Shown: positions 31,657 to 40,337 of the stretch, one piece after another
How the letters are laid out: each line of letters begins with the position of its first letter
Position numbering within the stretch: the first letter of the stretch is position 1
Source of the DNA: an uncultured Eubacteriales bacterium
GTDB taxonomy: Bacteria; Bacillota; Clostridia; Oscillospirales; Oscillospiraceae
Length of the DNA stretch: 64,000 bases
Assembly: GCA_900549645.1 (NCBI GenBank)
Contig: URPD01000002.1
Span: 1-64,000 of the forward strand
Reading direction: 5' to 3'
The notes under the pieces: model-generated
What the model saw: the letters and a program-made list of their open reading frames with translations, nothing else
Database searches by the model: none
Told to the model about the DNA's origin: nothing
Program-made: the position numbers and the translations under genes

Positions 31657-33642
31657 ATGTCTATTTTCAAGAAACATCCCGGAGGAAGCGCGGCGGAAGC
31701 TCAGGCCGAGGCCCAGCGCGAAGAAGGATCCGCTCTTGACGCAGAAACCCTTATGCGCAAGTTCGACAAGGAGTCTAACACCCGTATATGGGAGGGTACG
31801 CCCGCAATAATCGTACGGGTGGTAGTGGTCGCGTTCTCGCTCTACTGCATCTGGTCGACGCTGTTCAGCGTGGCGGCGCTTGAAAAGCGTCTGACCATGT
31901 TCATGGCGCTTGTCATCATAATGGGCTACCTGACCTACCCCGCCAGCCGTCACCATGTGCGCCACAACTACATTCCGTGGTTCGACTTCGTGCTGATGGC
32001 CGTCGGCGCGGGCTGCTTCATGTTCTTCTGCCTGAAGTACGACTCGCTCGTAAAGGTTCTGACCAGCGCGTCCAAAATGACCCCGACCTTCACGATAATC
32101 GGCATCGTTGGCCTGCTGTGCCTGATGGAGCTGTGCCGCCGCTGTGTCGGCGTCCCGATCCTCTGCGTCGCTGGCGTGCTGCTTATCTACACCTTCAGCA
32201 CCGGCATGGGCGTTGAGCGCGTGCTCTACACCCTGTTCTACACCACCGGTGGCGTCCTCGGTACCCCCGTACAGGTCTGCGCAAAGTACATCGTCGTGTT
32301 CATCATCTTCGGCGCGTTCCTTGAGCGCACCGGCATCGCCGAGTTCTTCATCAAGCTCGCAAATTCTCTCGTCGGCGGCTTCTCCGGCGGCCCGGCCAAG
32401 GTTGCGGTCATCTCCTCCGCGCTCTGCGGCATGGTCTCCGGCTCCTCCGTCGGCAACACCGTCACCACCGGCTCCGTCACCATCCCCATGATGAAAGAGA
32501 CCGGCTACAAGCCGGAATTCGCCGGCGCAGTGGAGGCCGCAGCCTCCACCGGCGGTCAGATAATGCCCCCGATCATGGGCGCCGCCGCGTTCCTGATGGC
32601 GGAGTACATGAACGTCACCTACGCCGAGGTCGCACTGCGCGCCATCCTCCCCGCGGTGCTGTACTTCACCGGCATCTTCGTCGCCGTCCATCTCGAAGCC
32701 AAGAAGCTTGGCCTTAAAGGTATCCCGCGCAATGAGCTGCCGAGGTTCTCGAAGCTGCTCGGCAAAATATACCTCCTGCTGCCGCTGGTCGTCCTCGTCT
32801 GGCTCGTCACCACCGGCACCCGCACCATGGCCTACTCCGCCACCATCGCCATCCTCGTCGCCATCGTTGTCAGCATCATCGACCGCGACGACCCGATAAC
32901 CTTCGGCCGCATCCTTGAGGCGCTCGAAGCCGGCGGCAAGGGCACCATCACCGTCGCCGTCGCCTGCTCCATGGCGGGCGTTATCTCCGGCTGCATCACC
33001 GCAACCGGCCTCGCCTCCAAGATGATCTCTGCGGTCGTCTCCATCAGCAGCAGCGTCACCGTCATTGACCCGACGATGGTCGCCCTGTTCCTGACCATGA
33101 TCTGCTGCATCATCCTCGGCATGGGCGTCCCCACCACCGCGAACTACTGCATCATGGCCTCCACCTGCGCGCCGATACTCATCACCATCGGCGTCCCGAA
33201 GATTGCGGCGCACTTCTTCGTGTTCTACTTCGGCATCGTCGCCGACATCACTCCCCCCGTTGCGCTGGCGGCCTACGCGGGCGCGGCCATCGCCAAGGGC
33301 AACCCGATGAAGACCGGTGTCAACGCCACAAAGCTTGCGATCGGCGCGTTCATCGTTCCGTACATCTTCTGCATGAACCCCGCGATGCTGCTCATTGACG
33401 TGTCCGCGCTGTCGATAATCCAGATCGTCATCTCCTCGTTCCTCGGCATCTTCGGCGTCGCGGCCGCGATAAACGGCCATCTCCTGCGCAGGATGCACCC
33501 CATCACGCGCATAGCGGCAGGCGTAGGCGGGCTTCTGATGATGGATCCCACGCTTATTACCGATATCATCGGTCTGGCGCTGCTGGGCGGCGTGTTCGCG
33601 TGGCAGTATTTCAGCAGGAAAAAAGCCGTCGCCGCGGTATAA
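31657..33642 (+). CDS. TRAP transporter permease, fused 4TM-12TM type
   Basis: A 661-residue polytopic membrane protein fusing the small DctQ-like and large DctM-like TRAP subunits, the usual form partnering TAXI binding proteins. The large-subunit motif SSALCGMVSGSSVGNTVTTGSVTIPMM and MGVPTTANYCIMASTCAPIL, both conserved in the family, are present. The start at 31657 follows AGAGGAG. The frame is open six codons further upstream. Confidence 0.94.
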   Translation: MSIFKKHPGGSAAEAQAEAQREEGSALDAETLMRKFDKESNTRIWEGTPAIIVRVVVVAFSLYCIWSTLFSVAALEKRLTMFMALVIIMGYLTYPASRHHVRHNYIPWFDFVLMAVGAGCFMFFCLKYDSLVKVLTSASKMTPTFTIIGIVGLLCLMELCRRCVGVPILCVAGVLLIYTFSTGMGVERVLYTLFYTTGGVLGTPVQVCAKYIVVFIIFGAFLERTGIAEFFIKLANSLVGGFSGGPAKVAVISSALCGMVSGSSVGNTVTTGSVTIPMMKETGYKPEFAGAVEAAASTGGQIMPPIMGAAAFLMAEYMNVTYAEVALRAILPAVLYFTGIFVAVHLEAKKLGLKGIPRNELPRFSKLLGKIYLLLPLVVLVWLVTTGTRTMAYSATIAILVAIVVSIIDRDDPITFGRILEALEAGGKGTITVAVACSMAGVISGCITATGLASKMISAVVSISSSVTVIDPTMVALFLTMICCIILGMGVPTTANYCIMASTCAPILITIGVPKIAAHFFVFYFGIVADITPPVALAAYAGAAIAKGNPMKTGVNATKLAIGAFIVPYIFCMNPAMLLIDVSALSIIQIVISSFLGIFGVAAAINGHLLRRMHPITRIAAGVGGLLMMDPTLITDIIGLALLGGVFAWQYFSRKKAVAAV

Positions 33643-33652
33643 AAAAGCATAA

Positions 33653-33685
33653 AAAAAGCTGTTTCCGAATCGGAAACAGCTTTTT
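33653..33685. terminator. bidirectional terminator after the TRAP genes
   Basis: A 15-pair stem AAAAAGCTGTTTCCG/CGGAAACAGCTTTTT around AAT, between converging genes. Confidence 0.9.
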
Positions 33686-33732
33686 CGTTTTATGGCTCTC
33701 TGATGATGGAGAGATAACGCGCGGCAAACAAA

Positions 33733-34827
33733 TCACTTGTCCCGCTTCATCGCCGCGAGGGCGTAGTTCGTGTACTCCGGGTCGTTCGTCACGTCCTTGA
33801 TAAGCTTGATGCAGTCGGGGAAATGTATCTCCTCCCCGTCGTGGCTCAGTTCGATTTCAAGCACCGCGCAGTCATCCCAGAACGGGTAGACGTCGATATC
33901 GAAATACTGATTTTCATTTATGAGATAGTAGCGCTGCTTCTCCAGCGGGCGGAGCGCGGGATTGGCCTGCTTCAGCAGCTCGGTGTATTCGTCCTCGGTC
34001 AGGCGCTTCTCGGTCTCGACGATCTCTCCGCCGGTATGGCGCTGCTCGGTTTTATAATAGATATAATGCCCGTCCAGCCCGCGGCGGCGGATATCGGTGA
34101 CACCGTCGCCCGTTCCGCAGAGATAGGTCTGCACGATATCGACCCGCTTGCAGGCGGGCATCGCCTCAAGCTGTGCGATGTCCGGATGCTCGACAAGGAA
34201 CTTCAGGCGACTGCGCTTCGGCCCTTGCTCGCCCAGAAACGCGGCGATCTCGTCTATCAGACGCAGAAGCTTGTTTTCATAATCGGTCGAATTATCTATG
34301 ATGCGCAGATACGGGTGCCCCGCCCATGCGGAGATCAGCCCGTCGTCCAGCCGCGCCGCCTCCTCGGCAGATTCCGTGCGCGCGCGGTTGTTGTCAAGCG
34401 TGTAGTATTTCTCCGCGCCGATCGCCGCCGTCACCATGTGGAACACCGCGTCATAGCTGTCGCGCATGTCTATCTCGTTCATTCCGAGGATGCTCAGCAC
34501 CTGCTCGTACTCTTCCGGGGACATATAGGGCTTGTTGTCGAGCGTACCGCGGTCGCAGACGATGAGCACCTTGTCCGTGTTCATTCCGCGCGCCACGTCC
34601 TCATACACCTGCTCCTTGGCAAGCTGGAGCCGGTACTGCGCGAGCTGATAATCGAGGTTGCAGCCGCAGGCGTCATAGGTCACGCCGCCGCATATAAGCT
34701 CCGTGCAGGTCTCCGGAATAAACAGCACCGTGTAGCCCTTCATGGAAAACGCGTTCTGTATCCAGCTCTGCGCCGTGGTTTTTCCCGCGCATGGGCCGCC
34801 GGTTATCACAATTTTTGTTATCTCCAT
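33733..34827 (-). CDS. P-loop (NadR/Ttd14-type) and CYTH domain fusion protein
   Basis: A 364-residue cytosolic protein. The N-terminal half is an AAA/kinase-like P-loop domain with Walker A GGPCAGKTT (residues 10-18) and VLIVCDRGTLDNKPYMS (about 85-101), matching the NadR/Ttd14 group. The C-terminal half (about 185-364) looks like a CYTH triphosphate-tunnel domain, with RRRGLDGHYIYYKTEQR, EKRLTEDEY and alternating Glu/Lys/Arg on predicted strands. The same order occurs in Drosophila Ttd14. Bacterial function is unknown; a nucleotide- or polyphosphate-linked role is only inference. GGAGG precedes the ATG. Confidence 0.82.
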   Translation of the reverse strand: MEITKIVITGGPCAGKTTAQSWIQNAFSMKGYTVLFIPETCTELICGGVTYDACGCNLDYQLAQYRLQLAKEQVYEDVARGMNTDKVLIVCDRGTLDNKPYMSPEEYEQVLSILGMNEIDMRDSYDAVFHMVTAAIGAEKYYTLDNNRARTESAEEAARLDDGLISAWAGHPYLRIIDNSTDYENKLLRLIDEIAAFLGEQGPKRSRLKFLVEHPDIAQLEAMPACKRVDIVQTYLCGTGDGVTDIRRRGLDGHYIYYKTEQRHTGGEIVETEKRLTEDEYTELLKQANPALRPLEKQRYYLINENQYFDIDVYPFWDDCAVLEIELSHDGEEIHFPDCIKLIKDVTNDPEYTNYALAAMKRDK

Positions 34828-34876
34828 CTTTCCTCCAATGCTGTGACAGTGTATATTCCTTAATGTCTTAAATTTG

Positions 34877-34905
34877 ATTATACCTAAATCCTTGGCCTTT
34901 TACAA
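34877..34905 (-). promoter_or_regulatory. promoter of the P-loop/CYTH gene
   Basis: On the minus strand TTGTAA (34905-34900), 17-base spacer, perfect TATAAT (34882-34877). Confidence 0.65.
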
Positions 34906-35023
34906 GCATAGGAGAATTTTTAACACAGTTCCCCACACCATGGACGCTGCCGCGCTCCGACAAATTGTACGAATTTCAGATTTATTCCGCCATGACTTCT
35001 CTTTATTTGTTTAAATTGCAATA

Positions 35024-35052
35024 TTGACTTTCGGCATTCACAAGACTACAAT
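35024..35052 (+). promoter_or_regulatory. promoter of the liv leader and operon
   Basis: TTGACT (35024-35029), 17-base spacer, TACAAT (35047-35052). Transcription should begin near 35059, giving a leader of almost 390 bases before livJ that contains a leader ORF and a terminator. Confidence 0.75.
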
Positions 35053-35093
35053 AGCACCATCAATTTTGAGAGTACAGCGAAAGGATATGCACC

Positions 35094-35360
35094 ATGTTTC
35101 ATTTTTCCAATGCAAAAGTGAATACCTGCTGCAATTCCTCCGTGCCCTGCACAGAGGCTGATTCCTGCTGCTCTCGTTCTCAGGAAAACACCGTTCTCGC
35201 TCTTATCATGGACGCCATTATTATGGCGTCCATTTTTGTCGTCATAATATCCATAATTATGGGTCTGCGCCTTACCGCGCTGGTCATACTTAGCGTAATT
35301 ATTATTTCCATTATTATTTTCACGCCAATCCCACTTGGTATGAAGCGTAACCGCTGTTGA
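35094..35360 (+). CDS. Ile/Leu/Val-rich leader ORF (attenuator peptide) or small membrane protein
   Basis: An 88-codon frame with AAGGA eight bases before the ATG and its own promoter. The first 35 residues are Cys/Ser/Asn-rich (CCNSSVPC, SCCS). The next 50 are strikingly rich in branched-chain residues: 16 Ile, 7 Leu and 5 Val, including SVIIISIIIFTPIPLG. It lies directly before a terminator and the branched-chain amino acid transporter operon. This recalls the E. coli ilv leader peptide. The codons CCA CTT GG at 35331-35338 are complementary to CCAAGTGG in the terminator hairpin. Alternatively it is a genuine protein with two membrane helices. An internal dyad (ATGGACGCCAT/ATGGCGTCCAT, 35208-35233) adds RNA structure. 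Confidence 0.6.
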   Translation: MFHFSNAKVNTCCNSSVPCTEADSCCSRSQENTVLALIMDAIIMASIFVVIISIIMGLRLTALVILSVIIISIIIFTPIPLGMKRNRC

Positions 35361-35378
35361 TTTATTTTTGATACAACG

Positions 35379-35412
35379 AAGCGGCTTCGCCAAGTGGCGG
35401 AGCCGCTTTTTT
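35379..35412 (+). terminator. attenuator terminator before livJ
   Basis: A 13-pair stem (35379-35391 with 35396-35408, one T-G pair), loop AAGT, followed by a T-run to 35412. It lies 19 bases after the leader ORF stop and 35 bases before livJ, with no promoter between. The bases 35390-35397 can instead pair with 35331-35338 in the leader ORF. Confidence 0.85.
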
Positions 35413-35446
35413 GTATATATATTCCACGTTTTAAGGAGAATGCAAA

Positions 35447-36616
35447 ATGAAAAAGAGATTTGTATGTATGTTCCTCGCGCTCGCAATGCTGTTCGCGCTG
35501 GCCGCCTGCGGCAATAGCAGCACCCCCGCAGCTTCCGATAACAGCTCCGCCTCCGACGGCAGCTCCGACACCATAAAGCTCGGCGGCATCGGCGCCCTGA
35601 CCGGCGGCTATGCAAACTATGGTCTGTCCGTTCAGCACGGCGCACAGCTCGCAGTTGACGAGATCAACGCCGCCGGCGGCGTGAACGGCAAGCAGCTTGA
35701 GCTGAACTTCCAGGACTCTCAGGGCGATCCCGAAAGCGCCGTCAGCGCTTACGGCAAGCTGATGGACTGGGGCATGGACGTTTCTCTGGGCTGCGTTATG
35801 TCCGGTGAGACCGCGTCCGTCGTCGCAGCCGCCAAGGAGGACGACGTCATGCTGCTCACTCCCTCCGGCTCCTCCGACAGCTGCCTCAGCGGCAACGACA
35901 AGGCTTTCCGCATCTGCTTCTACGACTCCTATCAGGGCACCGCAGCCGCCAACTACCTGAGCGAGAAGAATCTGGCCAAGGGAGTCGGCGTCCTGTACCA
36001 GAGCGACAGCGACTACTCCACCGGCCTGTACAACTCCTTCGTTGCCGAGTGCGCTGATCTCGGCATCGACATCGTCGAGACCCAAACCTTCACCGCCTCC
36101 ACCAGCACCGACTTCTCCACTCAGGTCAACGCACTTGTCGATTCCGGCGTCAAGGTCGTGTTCATCCCGTTCTACGCTGAAGAGGCTTCCACCTTCCTGA
36201 CTCAGGCCAAGGGCAAGTTCGCCGATGACGTTTACTTCTTCGGCGCCGACGGTCTTGACGGCATCCTCGGCAAGGTTGAGCAGGACGTCACCATCGCAAA
36301 CAACGTTCTGATGCTCACCCCGTTTGCAGCTGACTCCACTGAAGAGAACGTCCAGTCCTTCGTCAAGGCATATGAAGCCGTCTACGACGCAACTCCCGAC
36401 CAGTTTGCAGCCGACGCATACGATGCAGTGTACGTCATCAAGGCCGCAGTCGAGAAGGCCGGCAGCACCTCCGGCGCAGCCCTCGCGGCAGTCATGCCTG
36501 AGCTTGAAGTCACCGGCGTGACCGGCACCATGACTTGGAACGCAGACGGCAATACCAACAAGAACGCCAGCGCCATCCTCTACTTTGACGGCGTGGGCAG
36601 CTTGTTCGGCAGCTGA
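35447..36616 (+). CDS. livJ: branched-chain amino acid ABC transporter substrate-binding lipoprotein
   Basis: A 389-residue exported lipoprotein (lipobox FALAAC) of the type 1 periplasmic binding fold, Leu/Ile/Val-binding group. Typical segments are IKLGGIGALTGGYANYG, GAQLAVDEINAAGGVNGK, LNFQDSQGDPESAVSAYGKL and the hinge-region VGVLYQSDSDYSTGLY. AAGGAG precedes the ATG at 35447. It heads livHMGF. Family members bind branched-chain or other neutral amino acids; the leader ORF composition supports Leu/Ile/Val here. Confidence 0.93.
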   Translation: MKKRFVCMFLALAMLFALAACGNSSTPAASDNSSASDGSSDTIKLGGIGALTGGYANYGLSVQHGAQLAVDEINAAGGVNGKQLELNFQDSQGDPESAVSAYGKLMDWGMDVSLGCVMSGETASVVAAAKEDDVMLLTPSGSSDSCLSGNDKAFRICFYDSYQGTAAANYLSEKNLAKGVGVLYQSDSDYSTGLYNSFVAECADLGIDIVETQTFTASTSTDFSTQVNALVDSGVKVVFIPFYAEEASTFLTQAKGKFADDVYFFGADGLDGILGKVEQDVTIANNVLMLTPFAADSTEENVQSFVKAYEAVYDATPDQFAADAYDAVYVIKAAVEKAGSTSGAALAAVMPELEVTGVTGTMTWNADGNTNKNASAILYFDGVGSLFGS

Positions 36617-36690
36617 TTTGCTTCGTTACATCTCATCCTCCATATAATATATCCCCCAACCCCGGCGAGGCCGGAAAACAAGCCCCTATG

Positions 36691-36714
36691 TCCTCCGGGT
36701 ATCCGCCCGGAGGA
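36691..36714 (+). other. intercistronic hairpin between livJ and livH
   Basis: TCCTCCGGG/CCCGGAGGA (36691-36699, 36706-36714) without a T-run, in the 122-base gap after livJ. It is likely an mRNA-stabilising element giving excess binding protein. Confidence 0.5.
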
Positions 36715-36738
36715 TGGGCGCTGTAAAGGAAGACCGAT

Positions 36739-37617
36739 ATGACTCATTTTATTCAAACTCTGATAAGCGGCCTGAGTCTGGGCAGCATATACGCGCTCAT
36801 CGCTCTGGGCTATACGATGGTGTACGGCATCGCCAAAATGCTTAACTTTGCGCACGGCGACATCATTATGATCGGCGCGTACGCGGGCATAGTTACCGTC
36901 AATCAGCTTGGCCTGCCTCCGATAGTCGCGGTCATCGTCAGCGTCGTGATCTGCGCGGGGCTTGGTATGCTGATCGAATTTCTGGCCTATAAGCCTCTGC
37001 GTCAGGCGCCGCCGCTGAGCGTGCTCATCACCGCCATCGGCGTCAGCTACCTGCTGCAGAACCTCGCTCTGATAATCTTCGGCTCCCAGCAGAAGGCCTA
37101 CCCCAGCCTCATCGAGCTCTCCAGCTTCACGGTCGGAGGGGTCACGGTGGACGGCATCTCCGTCCTGACCCTGCTGATGACGGCGCTGATCATGGTAGTG
37201 CTCAGCTTCTTCATCAACAAAACCAAGCTCGGCAAGGCGATGCGTGCCGTGTCGGAGGACAAGAACGCCGCGTCCCTCATGGGCATCAGCGTCAACCGCA
37301 CCATCACCCTTACCTTCGCTATCGGCTCCGTGCTCGCGGCCTTCGCAAGCATTTTCTACGGCATGTCCTATGTCTACATCAAGCCCACCACCGGCGCGAT
37401 GCCCGGCATCAAGGCCTTCACCGCCGCAGTTTTCGGCGGCATCGGCTCCATCCCCGGCGCAATGCTCGGCGGCATCCTGCTCGGCATGATAGAGCAGTTC
37501 TCAAAGACCTATATCTCCACGCTCTGGGCCGATGCCATCGTGTTCGGCGTTCTGGTTCTGGTGCTGGTCGTCAAGCCCACCGGTCTGCTTGGCAAAAATA
37601 TTAACGAGAAGGTGTAA
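36739..37617 (+). CDS. livH: branched-chain amino acid ABC transporter permease LivH
   Basis: A 292-residue permease with about eight membrane segments. Family hallmarks are SGLSLGSIYALIALGYTMVYG at the N terminus, NFAHGDIIMIGAY, and late GGIGSIPGAMLGGILLGMIE. AAAGGAAG precedes the ATG. It pairs with LivM, which starts two bases after its stop. Confidence 0.95.
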   Translation: MTHFIQTLISGLSLGSIYALIALGYTMVYGIAKMLNFAHGDIIMIGAYAGIVTVNQLGLPPIVAVIVSVVICAGLGMLIEFLAYKPLRQAPPLSVLITAIGVSYLLQNLALIIFGSQQKAYPSLIELSSFTVGGVTVDGISVLTLLMTALIMVVLSFFINKTKLGKAMRAVSEDKNAASLMGISVNRTITLTFAIGSVLAAFASIFYGMSYVYIKPTTGAMPGIKAFTAAVFGGIGSIPGAMLGGILLGMIEQFSKTYISTLWADAIVFGVLVLVLVVKPTGLLGKNINEKV

Positions 37618-37619
37618 CG

Positions 37620-38630
37620 ATGAAGAAAAAAGTTAAGCTCAATCACGACGTCGTCACCTTCGCTCTCGTCGTCCTTCTCTATGCCGTTGTCGCCTTTCTG
37701 CTTTACAGCGGCAATCTCACGCGCCAGATATCCAATATGCTCATCCCGATCTCGGTGTACATCGTCCTCGCGGTGTCGCTGAACCTCGTCGTCGGCCTGC
37801 TGGGCGAGTTGTCCCTCGGCCACGGCGGCTTTCTGTCGGTCGGCCTGTTCTCCGGCTGTCTGGTTGCTATCGCGCTGTCCTCCACGGCGCTGCCGCTCTA
37901 TGTGCGCTTGCCGCTGTCGATGATAGTCGGCGGCCTAGTTGCGATGGTGTTCGGCTTCATCGTCGGCCTCCCCGCACTGCGCCTCAAGGGCGACTATCTT
38001 GCAATCGTCACTCTGGCCTGCGGCGAGATCATCAAGAATATCATCACGAACCTTGACATAACCGGCGGCGCGCTCGGCCTCAACACCGGCGCTATCTACT
38101 CCAACGCCAAAACGCTTCTCCCCTATGCGGCGGTGCTGGTGCTGCTGACGGTGCTGGTTATGATGAACCTCAAGCGCTCGAAGCACGGCCGCGCCATCAT
38201 GGCCATCCGCGACAACCGCATCGCGGCGGAGTCCATCGGCATCAATGTCACCTACTTCAAGCTCACGGTGTTCATGCTCTCGGCCTTCTTCGCCGGAGCC
38301 GCCGGAACACTTTACGGCCACTTCTTCGCAAACGTCAAGGCCGCGTCCTTCGACTATAACATGTCCATCGAGATACTCGTCATCGTCGTCCTCGGCGGCA
38401 TGGGCAGCGTCCCCGGCTCCATCATCGCTGCGATAGTGCTCCAGCTTCTGCCGGAGCTTATGCGTGAGTTCGCCGATTACCGTATGCTGCTCTACGCGAT
38501 AGTCCTCATCCTTGTCATGCTGGCCACCAACGACCTGCGTATGCGCGAATTCTTCGAGCGGCTGCGCCCGTCAAACCTCGTGAGAAAGCTCGCCGCAAAG
38601 AACAAAAAGGAGGCGCAGACAGATGACTAA
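37620..38630 (+). CDS. livM: branched-chain amino acid ABC transporter permease LivM
   Basis: A 336-residue permease with about nine membrane segments. LivM features are LNLVVGLLGELSLGHGGFLSVG, GLPALRLKGDYLAIVTLACGEI, and MAIRDNRIAAESIGINVTYFKL, the loop contacting the ATPases. It overlaps livG by eight bases. Confidence 0.95.
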   Translation: MKKKVKLNHDVVTFALVVLLYAVVAFLLYSGNLTRQISNMLIPISVYIVLAVSLNLVVGLLGELSLGHGGFLSVGLFSGCLVAIALSSTALPLYVRLPLSMIVGGLVAMVFGFIVGLPALRLKGDYLAIVTLACGEIIKNIITNLDITGGALGLNTGAIYSNAKTLLPYAAVLVLLTVLVMMNLKRSKHGRAIMAIRDNRIAAESIGINVTYFKLTVFMLSAFFAGAAGTLYGHFFANVKAASFDYNMSIEILVIVVLGGMGSVPGSIIAAIVLQLLPELMREFADYRMLLYAIVLILVMLATNDLRMREFFERLRPSNLVRKLAAKNKKEAQTDD

Positions 38631-39465
38631 TAAGACCAAGCTCGTCACCGTCACTCCGCGCGTCGCCATGCTCACCGAGCGCGACGTCGGCAAGCCCCCC
38701 GTGCTTGAATGTATCGACCTCGGCATCAGCTTCGGCGGCCTGAAGGCGGTCGACAACTTCAATATAACCATCGGCCGCACCGAGATCGCCGGCCTTATCG
38801 GGCCGAACGGTGCCGGCAAGACCACCATTTTCAACCTGCTCACCAGCGTGTACCAGCCCACCCACGGCACCATCCTGCTCGACGGTAAGGACATCCACGG
38901 CATGACCACCGCGCAGATAAACCACGCCGGCATCGCGCGCACTTTCCAGAACATCCGTCTGTTCTCCAACCTCACCGTTGAGGAAAACATAACGGTCGCA
39001 ATGGGTTCGCAGATCAAATACGGCCTTGCGAGCAGCATTCTGCACCTGCCCCCCTACCGCTGGGAGGAGCGCGTCGCGCACGAGCGCGCGATGGAGCTGC
39101 TGAGCATCTTCCATATGGAGGACATGGCGAACGCGCAGGCGGGCAGCCTGCCCTACGGCGCACAGCGCCGCCTTGAAATTCTCCGCGCGCTGGCGACCAA
39201 CCCAAGCCTGCTGCTGCTCGACGAGCCTGCCGCGGGCATGAACCCCTCCGAGACCGCGGAGCTGACCGAGAACATCCTCGCCATCCGCGACACCTTCAAG
39301 ATCGCGGTTCTGCTCATTGAGCACGACATGAACCTCGTTATGAACATCTGCGAGGGCATAGCGGTGCTCAACTTCGGCAGACTTATCGCCAAGGGCAGCG
39401 CGATGGACATCCAGAACAATCCTGAGGTCATCGAGGCTTACCTCGGCCGGAAGAAGGAGGCGTGA
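38623..39465 (+). CDS. livG: branched-chain amino acid ABC transporter ATPase LivG
   Basis: A 280-residue ATPase with Walker A GPNGAGKTT, the LivG-specific HAGIARTFQNIRLF (Q-loop) and Walker B LLLLDEPAAGMNPSE. The signature motif is degenerate, LPYGAQRRLEI instead of LSGGQ, as in many LivG proteins. About 20 extra residues precede the ABC domain. AGGAGG is upstream of the ATG. Confidence 0.95.
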   Translation: MTNKTKLVTVTPRVAMLTERDVGKPPVLECIDLGISFGGLKAVDNFNITIGRTEIAGLIGPNGAGKTTIFNLLTSVYQPTHGTILLDGKDIHGMTTAQINHAGIARTFQNIRLFSNLTVEENITVAMGSQIKYGLASSILHLPPYRWEERVAHERAMELLSIFHMEDMANAQAGSLPYGAQRRLEILRALATNPSLLLLDEPAAGMNPSETAELTENILAIRDTFKIAVLLIEHDMNLVMNICEGIAVLNFGRLIAKGSAMDIQNNPEVIEAYLGRKKEA

Positions 39466-39467
39466 AC

Positions 39468-40178
39468 ATGGGAGTAATGCTTAAAGTAAACGATCTGCAC
39501 GTCTATTACGGCAGCATCCACGCCGTCAAGGGCGTGTCCTTCGAGGTAAACGAGGGCGAGGTCGTCACGCTCATCGGCGCAAACGGCGCCGGTAAGTCCA
39601 CCGTTCTGAACACCGTCTCCGGCCTGCTGCATCCCCGCGCGGGCAGCATTGAATTTGAGGGCGCAGACCTCAAGGGTGTGCCCCCGCACAAGATCCTCTC
39701 CAGAGGTCTTGCACAGGTTCCGGAAGGGCGGCACGTATTTCTGCAGATGACCGTTGAGGAGAATCTGGAGATGGGCGCTTATACGCAGCCGAAATCCGGT
39801 ATTGCCGACGGCATAGCCGACGTTTACCGCCGCTTCCCCCGTCTTGAGGAGCGCCGCAAGCAGACCGCCGGTACTCTCTCCGGCGGCGAGCAGCAGATGC
39901 TGGCCATGGGTCGCGCGCTCATGTCGAAGCCAAAGCTTCTGATGCTGGACGAGCCGTCGATGGGTCTTGCGCCCATTCTTGTCGAGCAGATATTCGACAT
40001 CATCCGCGAGCTGCACGCCGCAGGCACGACCATTCTTCTCGTCGAGCAGAACGCGAACGCCGCGTTGAGCGTCGCAAACCGCGCCTACGTCCTCGAAACC
40101 GGCAGAATCGTCCTCTCCGGCACCGGCGACGAGCTGATGCACAGCGAGCAGGTTCAGAAAGCCTACCTCGGCGGCTGA
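39468..40178 (+). CDS. livF: branched-chain amino acid ABC transporter ATPase LivF
   Basis: A 236-residue ATPase with Walker A GANGAGKST, LAQVPEGRHVFLQMTVEENL (diagnostic of LivF), signature LSGGEQQMLAMGRAL and Walker B LLMLDEPSMGLAP. An in-frame GTG at 39462 touches the ribosome site. The ATG at 39468, seven bases after AGGAGG, is the better start. It closes the operon. Confidence 0.95.
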   Translation: MGVMLKVNDLHVYYGSIHAVKGVSFEVNEGEVVTLIGANGAGKSTVLNTVSGLLHPRAGSIEFEGADLKGVPPHKILSRGLAQVPEGRHVFLQMTVEENLEMGAYTQPKSGIADGIADVYRRFPRLEERRKQTAGTLSGGEQQMLAMGRALMSKPKLLMLDEPSMGLAPILVEQIFDIIRELHAAGTTILLVEQNANAALSVANRAYVLETGRIVLSGTGDELMHSEQVQKAYLGG

Positions 40179-40194
40179 AGTGTATATTCTAATA

Positions 40195-40228
40195 GAAGCG
40201 ATTCCGATTTTTCGGAATCGCTTCTTTG
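40195..40228 (+). terminator. terminator of the liv operon
   Basis: A 14-pair stem AGAAGCGATTCCGA/TCGGAATCGCTTCT around TTTT, followed by TT. Confidence 0.85.
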
Positions 40229-40248
40229 CACACCGCCGTTTGAACTAT

Positions 40249-40276
40249 TGCGATAACACGCATAATGTGCTATTAT
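40249..40276 (+). promoter_or_regulatory. promoter of the esterase-acyltransferase gene
   Basis: TTGCGA (40249-40254), 16-base spacer, TATTAT (40271-40276). Confidence 0.55.
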
Positions 40277-40337
40277 ATAAAGATATCCGGAAGCCGCAAT
40301 TTCTGCGGTTTCCAATCTGCAAAGGATCGGTACATCT

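Noticed and set aside
31633..33498. Open frame of 621 codons on the minus strand opposite the TRAP permease
   Set aside because: The product is an Asp/His/Gly/Arg-rich string with no domain logic, typical of antisense reading of a membrane protein gene.
34828..35023. Possible tRNA or small RNA in the gap before the liv promoter
   Set aside because: Only the minus-strand promoter and AT-rich sequence are seen; no cloverleaf or terminator pair.
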